A stretch of 7,972 nt of DNA from VFZP01 sp043730365 (GTDB lineage Bacteria; Acidobacteriota; Terriglobia; Bryobacterales; Bryobacteraceae): NCBI GenBank assembly GCA_043730365.1, contig JAYTKJ010000700.1:1-7972 (forward strand). The letters run 5' to 3'. Positions within the stretch are counted from its first letter, which is position 1. Every line of letters starts with the position of its first letter. The notes beneath the pieces are model-generated. The model ran no database searches, was not told the origin of the DNA, and saw only the letters and a list, made by a program, of their open reading frames with translations. Positions 1-6,054 of the stretch are shown one piece after another. The position numbers were made by a program, and so were the translations under genes.

Positions 1-665
1 GACGAGTTGCCCAACATCGGAATCAGGAATCCGCTCCGCCGCGGATTCTCTTCCAGAGGCCGATAGAAGGCCGGCGAATAGAAAATGGGAACGCGCCGAA
101 CCCGGAACCAAGTCTGGTAGGCAATCGCCCGATCGCCCGGGATGATGTCGAACTTCTGGCCTTGCAGCCGCCACCACGGACGGGGAATCCGGCAATTGGT
201 GACAAACCCATCGTGGAGAATGTACCGGCCTGCCAACCGGTCTGCCCACCGGCCCTGGAATACGAACGGGGCACTGCTGGCCAGAATGCCCGGGCGTGGG
301 TCGATCTTGGGCGGCACCGATCCCCGCACGTTGTAAAATCGGCCCTTCATTTCCTCCAGATAGTATTCTGCCTGATCGGCATCCAGGCTCTCGCCGCGCT
401 CGAAGCTCAAGAATCGCACCCGCCCACGCGCCTCCGCATAGCCGGTAGTTTCGTTGTAGTCGATCTCATCGGCGCGCAACAGAAACTCGTCCGTCTCCAC
501 TTCGGCGGCGCCTCGCAAATAGAACCAGGGCCCTCGCCGGTCTTGTGTGACCGATCGCACATACATCCACCCGGTGCCGGGACCGTTGATCCTCGGCAAC
601 TGGGTTACCACGGGATCGGCGGCGTAGATAGACTGCGCAATGAGAAAAAACAGCAGAAGTGCCAG
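1..665 (-). CDS. lptD: LPS-assembly protein LptD (OstA family), N-terminal part, 3' end outside window
   Basis: LptD is the outer-membrane translocon that, with LptE, inserts lipopolysaccharide into the outer leaflet. The minus-strand frame is open from the window edge upward. It reads as a hydrophobic signal segment (LALLLFFLIAQSIYA, then ADP), a periplasmic OstA-like beta-jellyroll (WFYLRGAAEVETDEF, LRADEIDYNETTGYAEARG, YYLEEMKGRFYNVRG), then the stretch entering the barrel: FVTNCRIPRPWW, RRVPIFYSP and RRSGFLIPMLGNS. The last blocks match LptD, where a cysteine-containing 'TxC....P.W' stretch is followed by 'vPvfY.P' and 'R.SGFL.P..G.S'. The barrel itself lies beyond position 1. The start is unclear: no ATG, GTG or TTG lies close to the signal segment. 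CTG at 665 has an AGGGA five bases upstream but gives a signal peptide without basic residues; TTG at 776, GTG at 791 and ATG at 857 are in frame but add long, non-coding-looking extensions. Family call is firm; the start is not. Confidence 0.85.
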   Translation of the reverse strand, partial: MALLLFFLIAQSIYAADPVVTQLPRINGPGTGWMYVRSVTQDRRGPWFYLRGAAEVETDEFLLRADEIDYNETTGYAEARGRVRFLSFERGESLDADQAEYYLEEMKGRFYNVRGSVPPKIDPRPGILASSAPFVFQGRWADRLAGRYILHDGFVTNCRIPRPWWRLQGQKFDIIPGDRAIAYQTWFRVRRVPIFYSPAFYRPLEENPRRSGFLIPMLGNS

Positions 666-732
666 GTGAATCCCTAAGAATTGATGACAAAAGTACCGAA
701 CTATGTTATAGATGGAAGTCTGGGGGCCGTCT

Positions 733-760
733 GAACAACGAGTCAGAGGTCCGGTTGTTC
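733..760. repeat. Perfect 7-bp separated inverted repeat, possible operator
   Basis: GAACAAC at 733-739 is matched by GTTGTTC at 754-760, with 14 bases between them. The arm centres are 21 bases apart, two turns of the helix, which would place both arms on one face of the DNA as in many dimer-bound operators. It sits between the two divergent genes upstream of both, close to a possible lptD -10 box at 705-710. A 7-bp match can arise by chance in 300 bases, so the regulatory reading is inference. Confidence 0.3.
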
Positions 761-880
761 CAGTAAAGTGGCCCAATCGAAACCGTACCACGGTCCTGGA
801 AGTATAGGCAAGTAAACAGATATATCCGCGTCCCGGTTGTGGGATCTCAAGAGCCATGCAAGAGCTCGGCGGAGGAAGTC

Positions 881-956
881 CGGTGCGTTGAAGCAGCAAC
901 GTGCCGCAAAGTACAGAATGAGGGAGTCGGGTGCTTCGAGTGCCCGAATGCGGAAG
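881..956 (+). promoter_or_regulatory. Candidate structured RNA leader with possible ribosome-site sequestration
   Basis: Two strong hairpins lie just before the RDD start codon. Hairpin A pairs 881-890 (CGGTGCGTTG) with 897-906 (CAACGTGCCG) around a 6-base loop: ten pairs including two G-U. Hairpin B pairs 927-935 (TCGGGTGCT) with 939-947 (AGTGCCCGA) around a 3-base loop: nine pairs including two G-U. In addition CCGCA at 904-908 is complementary to TGCGG at 949-953, which overlaps the GGAAG ribosome site (952-956). CCG at 904-906 is shared with hairpin A, so hairpin A and the site-masking helix exclude each other, an arrangement typical of switches. It matches no riboswitch family I know. 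The pairing is seen; the regulatory role is inference. Confidence 0.35.
952..956 (+). promoter_or_regulatory. Ribosome binding site of the RDD gene
   Basis: GGAAG lies six bases before the ATG at 963 and decides this start. It overlaps TGCGG (949-953), which can pair with CCGCA at 904-908, so access to it may depend on the fold of the leader. Confidence 0.55.
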
Positions 957-962
957 TAACAG

Positions 963-1850
963 ATGAATTGCCGATACTGCGGATCTACAAACGCTCCGTC
1001 GGATCACCGCTGCCTACGTTGTGGTCGACGGCTTCATTTGGCTGCGGCACGGCCTGCGCCAGATCTCTATCCTTTGGCGGGGGCTAGTGCTCTGGCTGCG
1101 GAGCGCAAACCACGCCACCAGGCGGTGCCCAACGCCGTTACTGAGCCTGTTCCGGAACCGATCCGCCGCGCGCCCTACCAGCCGGCTTTGTTTGCCACGC
1201 AAGACCTTGGCCGCATCGTACCAATCGAAGCCTATAAGCAGCGTGCGGCCGAACGGAGCCAGCGCGCTCAACACGCTGAATCGATCGTGGCGCGCCAAGC
1301 CGGCCCGGCGCCGCTGCAGCCCAATCTACCGTTTGGCCCGTCGTCGCCTCAATCGGGTGCGGTGGCGGCGCGCGGATCCGCTGCCGACGGTGGCTTGTCT
1401 GACTTGCGGTTTTCCGACGCTCCCGTGGCCATTCCCGTTCACCGGTTGATGGCTGCGGCCATTGACTTCGGCATGGTGTTGGTAGCAGCCGGCGTCCTCT
1501 GCCTGGTCATTGCCTTCGGCGCCAACAATGACTTCCTGCCGGGATCCCCTCAGCACTGGTTCGCTGGCTTGGGGCTGGCCCTGTCCGGACTCTACAAGCT
1601 GTTCTGGGCCGCCGTCAATACGGATTCACCCGGGCTGCGTTGGTGCCAACTGCGGCTCCTCCACTTTGACGGCCGGGATCCAGTGCGGCATGAGCGCTTC
1701 GCTCGCATCGCCTGGGCTCTGATGAGTGTAATGGCCGGTGGCCTGGGGCTGATCTGGGCCCTGGTGGACGAGGAGTCGCTGAGTTGGCATGACCATTCTT
1801 CCAAGACTTTCCTCACGCCCTTTTCGCAGGACAAGAAAAAGCCTCGTTAA
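963..1850 (+). CDS. RDD family membrane protein with N-terminal zinc ribbon
   Basis: A 295-residue protein of unknown exact role in the inner membrane. Residues 1-24 form a small zinc ribbon with two CxxC knuckles (Cys3/Cys6 and Cys17/Cys20; CRYCG and CLRCG). Residues about 25-150 are a Pro/Ala/Arg-rich, probably disordered linker. The RDD domain spans about 155-287: Arg161 and Asp168 in RLMAAAIDFG at the start of the first membrane segment (162-185), a second segment at about 197-220, then DSPGLRWCQLRLLHFDGRDP (the family's 'tpGkrl.glrv.d..G' block), a third segment at 247-268, and a closing SWHDHSSKTFL that matches the family's 'HD..a.T' block. RDD proteins are linked to transport or ion handling but are mostly uncharacterised. 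The ATG is supported by GGAAG six bases upstream and by the zinc ribbon beginning at once. The isomerase gene follows after about 50 bases, so the two may share a transcript. Confidence 0.88.
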   Translation: MNCRYCGSTNAPSDHRCLRCGRRLHLAAARPAPDLYPLAGASALAAERKPRHQAVPNAVTEPVPEPIRRAPYQPALFATQDLGRIVPIEAYKQRAAERSQRAQHAESIVARQAGPAPLQPNLPFGPSSPQSGAVAARGSAADGGLSDLRFSDAPVAIPVHRLMAAAIDFGMVLVAAGVLCLVIAFGANNDFLPGSPQHWFAGLGLALSGLYKLFWAAVNTDSPGLRWCQLRLLHFDGRDPVRHERFARIAWALMSVMAGGLGLIWALVDEESLSWHDHSSKTFLTPFSQDKKKPR

Positions 1851-1901
1851 CCGTTTTCTTTGCAGCAGCACCGGCAGTTGAAACGCTATCCTTACAAGTG
1901 G

Positions 1902-3296
1902 ATGGCTATTCAATTCGATCCCGCCAATCTTCTCGATACCATGGTCGGCCCAGGCCACGGCATTCCCAACTCAGAGGCCGGCCGTCATGCCGGTAAAGCG
2001 CTGAATGCGCTCAAGGCATTCAAGACGATCGTCGACAAGCCCGACAGCCCTGTCGGCTTTCCCCACCTGCCTTTCGATACCAAGGCGCAAAAATCCTATC
2101 TCGATTATGCCGCTACGGTAAAAGGATCTTACGACACGGTTTGCATTGTCGGCATCGGCGGCAGCGCCCTCGGTGCCTGGGCCCTCGATTGCGGCCTCCG
2201 CGGACCTCATCCGATTCAGCCGGCCTCCTCCAGCGCCAATCCGCGCCTGGTGATCATTGACAACGTCGATCCGGATTTCGTCACCGCCGCATTGGCTTCG
2301 ATGAACCCCAGGAAGACCCTGGTGGTGGTGATTGCCAAGAGCGGAGCCACGGCCGAGACCGTTTCGGCTTTTCTCATGGCGCGCGAGTGGCTGACCAAAT
2401 CGCTTGGCAAGAAAGCCAGCCAACGCATTGTGGCGGTAACGTCCGCCGGCCCTACTGACCTCAAGGTCCTGGCTGACCGCGAAGGCTACCGCACCTTTCC
2501 GCTGCCGGACAACGTGGGGGGCCGCTTTAGTGTCCTGTCGGCTGTCGGACTGGTGCCAGCGGCGCTTTGTGGCTTCGACATCCGCAAGATTTGTAAAGGC
2601 GCCGCGGTCATGACGACTCAGTCATGGAAGGAAGACCTGCAGTCCAATCCCGCACTTAACGCCGCGCTCCATCATTGGCTTGTCTGGACCAAATGCGGAA
2701 AGACCATTCAAGTAGCGTTCCCCTACGCCAACAAACTATGGGGCACAGCGTTCTGGTTCCGTCAACTCTGGGCCGAATCGCTGGGCAAGAAGTTTGACCG
2801 CCAAGGCAAGGTCATCCATGTGGGGCAAACCCCGATTGCCGCCCTCGGCACCACCGATCAGCATTCCCAGGTGCAGCTCTACATGGAGGGGCCGAACGAC
2901 AAGACATTCACCTTCTGGACGGTGAAGAAATCCGCCGACCCGGGACGCATTCCCAAAACCGAAACCGGACTCGAAGCCATGGACTATTTGCCCGGTCAAA
3001 CCCTGGCCAAGCTCCTCGACGTCGAGCAACGCGCCACCGCCGCCGCGCTCACCGAATCGAACCGGCCCAACTCCACGTTCACCCTCGACCGCATGGATGC
3101 CGAACATCTCGGCGCCTTCCTGCAACTCCTGGAATTCGAGACCGCTTTCTGCGGCGAGTTGCTGGACATCAATGCCTTTGACCAGCCCGGTGTCGAACTC
3201 GGCAAGCGCTTCACGTTCTCAATGATGGGCCGCAAAGGCTTTAACGAATTCGGCGATCGTTTCCGTGCTTACGAAGCAAAACGAGCTGGCCGCTAG
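1902..3296 (+). CDS. pgi: Glucose-6-phosphate isomerase
   Basis: Cytoplasmic enzyme that interconverts glucose 6-phosphate and fructose 6-phosphate in glycolysis and gluconeogenesis. From the chosen ATG it has 464 residues, close to the short bacterial type (about 450). Two sugar-isomerase (SIS) folds are visible. The first has the phosphate-binding VGIGGSALGAWAL (83-95) and AKSGATAETVSAF (145-157). Then come DNVGGRFSVLSAVG (203-216), which fits PGI signature 1, WAESLGKK with the expected catalytic Glu292, TTDQHSQVQLY with His321, and FDQPGVELGK (426-435) with Lys435, which fits signature 2. All expected active-site residues are present. An in-frame TTG at 1860 would add 14 residues, but it has no ribosome site and the extension is basic and non-conserved in character; ATG 1902 itself has only a weak site. 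No transaldolase domain is fused to it. It follows the RDD gene by 51 bases. Confidence 0.95.
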   Translation: MAIQFDPANLLDTMVGPGHGIPNSEAGRHAGKALNALKAFKTIVDKPDSPVGFPHLPFDTKAQKSYLDYAATVKGSYDTVCIVGIGGSALGAWALDCGLRGPHPIQPASSSANPRLVIIDNVDPDFVTAALASMNPRKTLVVVIAKSGATAETVSAFLMAREWLTKSLGKKASQRIVAVTSAGPTDLKVLADREGYRTFPLPDNVGGRFSVLSAVGLVPAALCGFDIRKICKGAAVMTTQSWKEDLQSNPALNAALHHWLVWTKCGKTIQVAFPYANKLWGTAFWFRQLWAESLGKKFDRQGKVIHVGQTPIAALGTTDQHSQVQLYMEGPNDKTFTFWTVKKSADPGRIPKTETGLEAMDYLPGQTLAKLLDVEQRATAAALTESNRPNSTFTLDRMDAEHLGAFLQLLEFETAFCGELLDINAFDQPGVELGKRFTFSMMGRKGFNEFGDRFRAYEAKRAGR

Positions 3297-3342
3297 CGGT
3301 CTATTACCGTAACGGCCAGGACCGGTACTCGCAGCTAACACC

Positions 3343-3382
3343 GATCTACTGCTTTCCCACAAACAGCCGCGTACAGTAGATC
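3343..3382 (+). repeat. 9-bp perfect inverted repeat before the secreted-protein gene
   Basis: GATCTACTG (3343-3351) and CAGTAGATC (3374-3382) are perfect inverted copies separated by 22 bases. The right arm ends 7 bases before the ATG at 3390, where a ribosome site would lie; no usual Shine-Dalgarno is visible there. There is no T-run, so it is not a standard intrinsic terminator. It could be an operator or an RNA stem that affects initiation. A small CGGT-CTATT-ACCG hairpin also sits right after the pgi stop (3297-3309). Confidence 0.4.
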
Positions 3383-3389
3383 CACGGCC

Positions 3390-3968
3390 ATGAGGTTACT
3401 TCTTAGTGGGGCCTGCGCGATTCTGCTGGTTTGTTGGGGTGTCTCTGGAAGAGCGCAGGCCCCGGCCGTCGAAAACATCATCTATGTGGAGCCGGTGCTG
3501 CGCCTCATTACCCAGTGTGAGTTGCGGCAACTAAGCCGGCACGAGTTAACTTGTGAGAGAGACGGGTGGCCGCGCCAAGTCTCGCTTGCCAAGAGCATCA
3601 CGGTCTGGAAAGGCCAGGACCGGCATGACATCGCCGCACTGAGAGTGGGAGACCAATTGGACCTCAAGCTCGGCCTCGATGCCGACGGCCACGAGGTAGC
3701 CACCTTCATCTGGGCCAATCTGGTCAAGATCGAAGGCGTGGTGGGCCGCGCCGGGTCCTACCGTTGGTTTCGTGTGCACCCGGTGATTCCCTTCTCCATT
3801 GGCGGCGTCGCCGCCGAACCGGTCTTTGCGCTGCTCGGGCCGGACACCAGCTTCGTTGGCCAAGCCCGCCGGACGGACCTGCGCCAGGGCACCCCGGTCA
3901 TCGTCATCGGTGAACGTTTGGATAACCGCCGGCTCCGTGCCAAACGAATCCTGCTGGCCCGTCAGTAA
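3390..3968 (+). CDS. Secreted protein with two OB-like (DUF5666-type) repeats
   Basis: A 192-residue protein of unknown function. It starts with a signal peptide (MRLLLSG, hydrophobic to about residue 19, likely cut after GRAQA at about 24), so the mature part is probably periplasmic. Cys43 and Cys55 could form a disulfide. Residues about 66-117 (SITVWKG, then LRVGDQLDLKLGLDADG and VATFIWANLVKIEG) and 152-190 (DTSFVG, then DLRQGTPVIVIGERLDNRRL and RAKRILL) look like two copies of the same small beta unit: a value to be modulated, an 'l..Gd.v.v.g' turn, and an 'A..i' closing strand. That pattern recalls DUF5666-type OB-like domains; the family name is from memory. The next gene starts 18 bases after its stop with no terminator between, so the two are probably co-transcribed and may act together at the envelope. 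Confidence 0.7.
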   Translation: MRLLLSGACAILLVCWGVSGRAQAPAVENIIYVEPVLRLITQCELRQLSRHELTCERDGWPRQVSLAKSITVWKGQDRHDIAALRVGDQLDLKLGLDADGHEVATFIWANLVKIEGVVGRAGSYRWFRVHPVIPFSIGGVAAEPVFALLGPDTSFVGQARRTDLRQGTPVIVIGERLDNRRLRAKRILLARQ

Positions 3969-3986
3969 CGCCTCTATACTGGTGGT

Positions 3987-5207
3987 TTGACGAAGTTTCT
4001 TCTTGCCTTGATTGGGTTGGCCGCCGCCGGCGCACTTCTCTACTTCGGGCTCGCCGCCGGGCCGGCTCCTAAAGAAGTCGCCTTTGCCCGGGCCGCCCGC
4101 CAAACCCTGGTCAGCACCATCGTCACCAACGGCCGTATTGAGCCATCCGGCTACGCTGCCGTCCGCGCCCCACGCCAGGGCGCGCTCTTGAAACTGGCCG
4201 TGGAGAAAGGCCAGCCCGTGCAGGGCGGGCAGATCATAGCCGAAATCGACGGGATGGGGCTGGCCGCCGAGATCCAGGCCGCCGACGCGCAGATCGCCCA
4301 GGCGCGCTCGGAACTGGCGGTGTTTGACCGGGGAGGATCAGCGGCCGCGCTCACCGAAATCGACAACTCCGCCGCCTCCACCCGGCTGGAGCTCGAAACC
4401 GCGCGCCGCGAAAAAGACCAGACCGCCCGGCTGGTGGACAAGAACGCCGAAACCAGAGAGACACTAAACTCGGTTGAGAATCGCGTGCGGCAGCTCGAAG
4501 CTCGCCTGGAAGCCTTGACTCGCAGCCGCGCCTCGCAGCTTCCGGCCGGCGGCAAAGAACCGGTGCTGGCCAGATTGCGTCAGGCTGAAGCCGCGCGTTC
4601 CCTGGCCGAGCAACGCCTCGCGCAGGGCACCGTACGCGCGCCCGCCGCCGGCGTGGTCTATAACGTCGCCGTCAGGCAAGGCGCTTTCTTGAACCCGGGC
4701 GATCTCATTGCCGAGCTCGGCCGCACCGGCAACGTGAATGCGATTGTCTATATCGACGAGCCGGAGTTGGGCCGGGTGTCCAAAGGCATGCCAGTCAAGA
4801 TCACCTGGGACGCCATGCCGGACCGCACGTGGGAAGCCGTGGTAGAAAAGCTCCCCACGCAAATCGTGCCGCTGAATAGCCGCCAGATTGGCGAAGTCAC
4901 CTGCACGCTGGCCAACGAAAACGCGCTGCTCCCGCCAGGCGCCAACATCAACGCCGAGGTTCGATCCAGTGAGACGGCAGGCGCGCTAGCTATTCCCAAA
5001 GCAGCCTTGCGCCGCGAAGGCATCGCCACCGGAGTGCTGGTGTTGGTGCAGCCGCAGAACAAACTGGAGTGGCGCAACATTGGACTCGGTATCGCCAGTG
5101 TTACCCACGCCGGCATCGCCAGCGGCTTGCGCGAAGGCGAGTTGGTGGCGCTGCCTGGCGAGACAACGATTACAGCCGGCGAAACCGTCGTACCGAAGCT
5201 GCCTTGA
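3987..5207 (+). CDS. HlyD/RND-type periplasmic adaptor (membrane fusion protein)
   Basis: A 406-residue adaptor that would bridge an inner-membrane pump and an outer-membrane channel, or act in an ABC export complex. Order of parts: an N-terminal membrane anchor (4-24); a first lipoyl-like half motif (GYAAVRAPRQGALLKLAV and KGQPVQGGQIIAEIDG, 55-89); a helical hairpin rich in A/E/R/Q at about 92-212, interrupted near 184-191 by LPAGGKEP; the second lipoyl half (GTVRAPAAGVVYNVAV to NPGDLIAELG, 214-245); a beta-barrel (about 250-330); and a membrane-proximal C-terminal domain. The Cys in EVTCTL is isolated, and there is no lipobox. The start is TTG at 3987, the only usable start after the in-frame stop of the previous gene, with GGTGG just upstream. 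No pump, permease, ATPase or TolC-type channel follows, so the adaptor is orphaned here; its substrate cannot be inferred. Family call firm. Confidence 0.9.
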   Translation: MTKFLLALIGLAAAGALLYFGLAAGPAPKEVAFARAARQTLVSTIVTNGRIEPSGYAAVRAPRQGALLKLAVEKGQPVQGGQIIAEIDGMGLAAEIQAADAQIAQARSELAVFDRGGSAAALTEIDNSAASTRLELETARREKDQTARLVDKNAETRETLNSVENRVRQLEARLEALTRSRASQLPAGGKEPVLARLRQAEAARSLAEQRLAQGTVRAPAAGVVYNVAVRQGAFLNPGDLIAELGRTGNVNAIVYIDEPELGRVSKGMPVKITWDAMPDRTWEAVVEKLPTQIVPLNSRQIGEVTCTLANENALLPPGANINAEVRSSETAGALAIPKAALRREGIATGVLVLVQPQNKLEWRNIGLGIASVTHAGIASGLREGELVALPGETTITAGETVVPKLP

Positions 5208-5231
5208 GTTACTGCCATGATCTTATAGAAT

Positions 5232-6047
5232 CTGCCCATTGCCTTCGACAAAGCAACTATCGATTCGTGGTCTGACGAGGAAGTGGCGCGCTTCAAGCAA
5301 AAGCGCCCGCCTGCCAGACTGGGGCTGGAGGCGTCGGGCGGCCCCCGTCGTCGCCGAAGGCGATTCGTGGTTCGACTATCTTCCCGGAACCGATGTCATC
5401 GACTGCCTCCGCCTCTTCCACGGTTGCGAGATAGAGAACCACGCCAAAGCCCGGGGATACCCTCGAGAATTATGATCTTCGGGGGGCGGTCAGCGGCTTT
5501 TCTGAGCGCCGTGAAAGATCTGAAACCCAAAGCCTTGCTATTCTCGGCAGGCGGGAACGACGTGGCCGGCGATAGTTTCGGCGGCTATCTCAATCACCGG
5601 AGCTCCAGACTGCCCTTTTTCGCCAGGATATCGTGGTCCACATGATCGATACGGTCTTCGAGCGATACTTCAAACACCTGATCGATGCGGTGGCCGCCGC
5701 GAGCCCCGCCACCACCATCGTGACTCACGGCTATGGACACACCCGGCCAACCGGCAAGGGAGTCATCAACTTCTTCGGTTTCCATTTCGTCGGCCCATGG
5801 CTGTTGCCGGCTCTACAAAGTAAAGCGATCGATGATCGGGATAAACAGTTCGACTGCGTCGTGCAACTGATGGATCGCTACAACGCCATGCTCGCCAGGC
5901 TGTCCGAACAGAATCCCAGATTCCGCTATGTTAATCTGCGTCCTATCATCAATGCCGACTCAGACTGGGCAAACGAACTGCGTTTGAAAAACAGCGCTTA
6001 CCCTGCGAGTGGCCGCCAAGATCGCCGAGGTTCTTCGGAGCCTCTAA
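5232..6047 (+). pseudogene. SGNH/GDSL-type hydrolase pseudogene, about five frameshifts
   Basis: Read across frames, this is one SGNH hydrolase of about 270 residues, a family of esterases and lipases. Recognisable parts, in order: IAFDKATIDSWSDEEVARF; block I EGDSWFDYLPG (near 5356-5388) carrying the nucleophile Ser; CEIENHAKA then GDTLEN; AVKDLKPKALLFSAGGNDVAG (GGND near 5549-5560); HMIDTVFERYFKHLIDAVAAA; VTHGYGHTRP; and DSDWANEL with a C-terminal helix to TAA 6045-6047. The frame changes at five short homopolymers: C5 at 5342-5346, CCCGGGG at 5450-5456, G6 at 5481-5486, T5 at 5616-5620 and CCC at 6001-6003. Four need one base removed, the T-run one base added (or two removed). The catalytic His expected after DWANEL is Arg (CGT at 5981-5983). 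No usual start codon fits; CTG 5232 follows an in-frame TAG. Neighbouring genes have similar runs yet are intact, which favours a decayed gene over sequencing error. Confidence 0.8.
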
Positions 6048-6054
6048 TTCAACG

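Larger units (their letters stand above)
666..962. other. Divergent intergenic region between lptD and the RDD gene
   Basis: About 300 bases without a convincing gene. It is more AT-rich than its surroundings around 680-720. On the minus strand 705-710 reads TATAAC, a possible -10 box for lptD, but no good -35 hexamer lies 16-18 bases upstream. On the plus strand TATATC at 821-826 could be a -10 for the RDD gene, again without a clear -35. The region also holds a separated inverted repeat (733-760), a short perfect hairpin ACCGT-ACC-ACGGT (782-794) and a structured stretch before the RDD start (881-956), listed separately. Promoter calls here are weak. Confidence 0.5.

Noticed and set aside
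162..677. Plus-strand open frame of 171 codons over the lptD region
   Set aside because: It is a shadow of the minus-strand lptD frame, which has clear LptD motifs; the plus-strand product has no recognisable features.
23..690. Minus-strand frames at 23-274 and 466-690
   Set aside because: They lie out of phase with the LptD frame and give Arg-rich, low-complexity products typical of shadow frames in GC-rich DNA.
868..925. Resemblance to RNase P RNA (GGAGGAAGTCCGG, later ACAGAA)
   Set aside because: The bacterial RNA needs about 350 bases and several other universal blocks. Only about 130 bases are available here, the first block lacks one A, and the block after ACAGAA does not match.
841..962. 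Cobalamin, cyclic-di-GMP or SRP-RNA-like motifs (GCAAAG, GTCCGG...GAAGCAGC)
   Set aside because: Only short fragments agree; the conserved cores and helix order of these RNAs are absent.
1860..1901. TTG at 1860 as the start of glucose-6-phosphate isomerase
   Set aside because: No ribosome site precedes it, and the added 14 residues do not resemble the family N-terminus; ATG 1902 begins directly at the expected fold.
5283..5645. Separate small proteins at 5239-5475, 5283-5645 and 5633-6391
   Set aside because: Each holds one slice of a single SGNH hydrolase followed by out-of-frame sequence, so they are fragments of one broken gene.
3987..6047. A new defence or toxin-antitoxin system in the right half of the window
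   Set aside because: No nuclease, NTPase, TIR, caspase, reverse transcriptase or paired small genes are visible; the contents are an adaptor, a hydrolase remnant and a sensor-like membrane protein.
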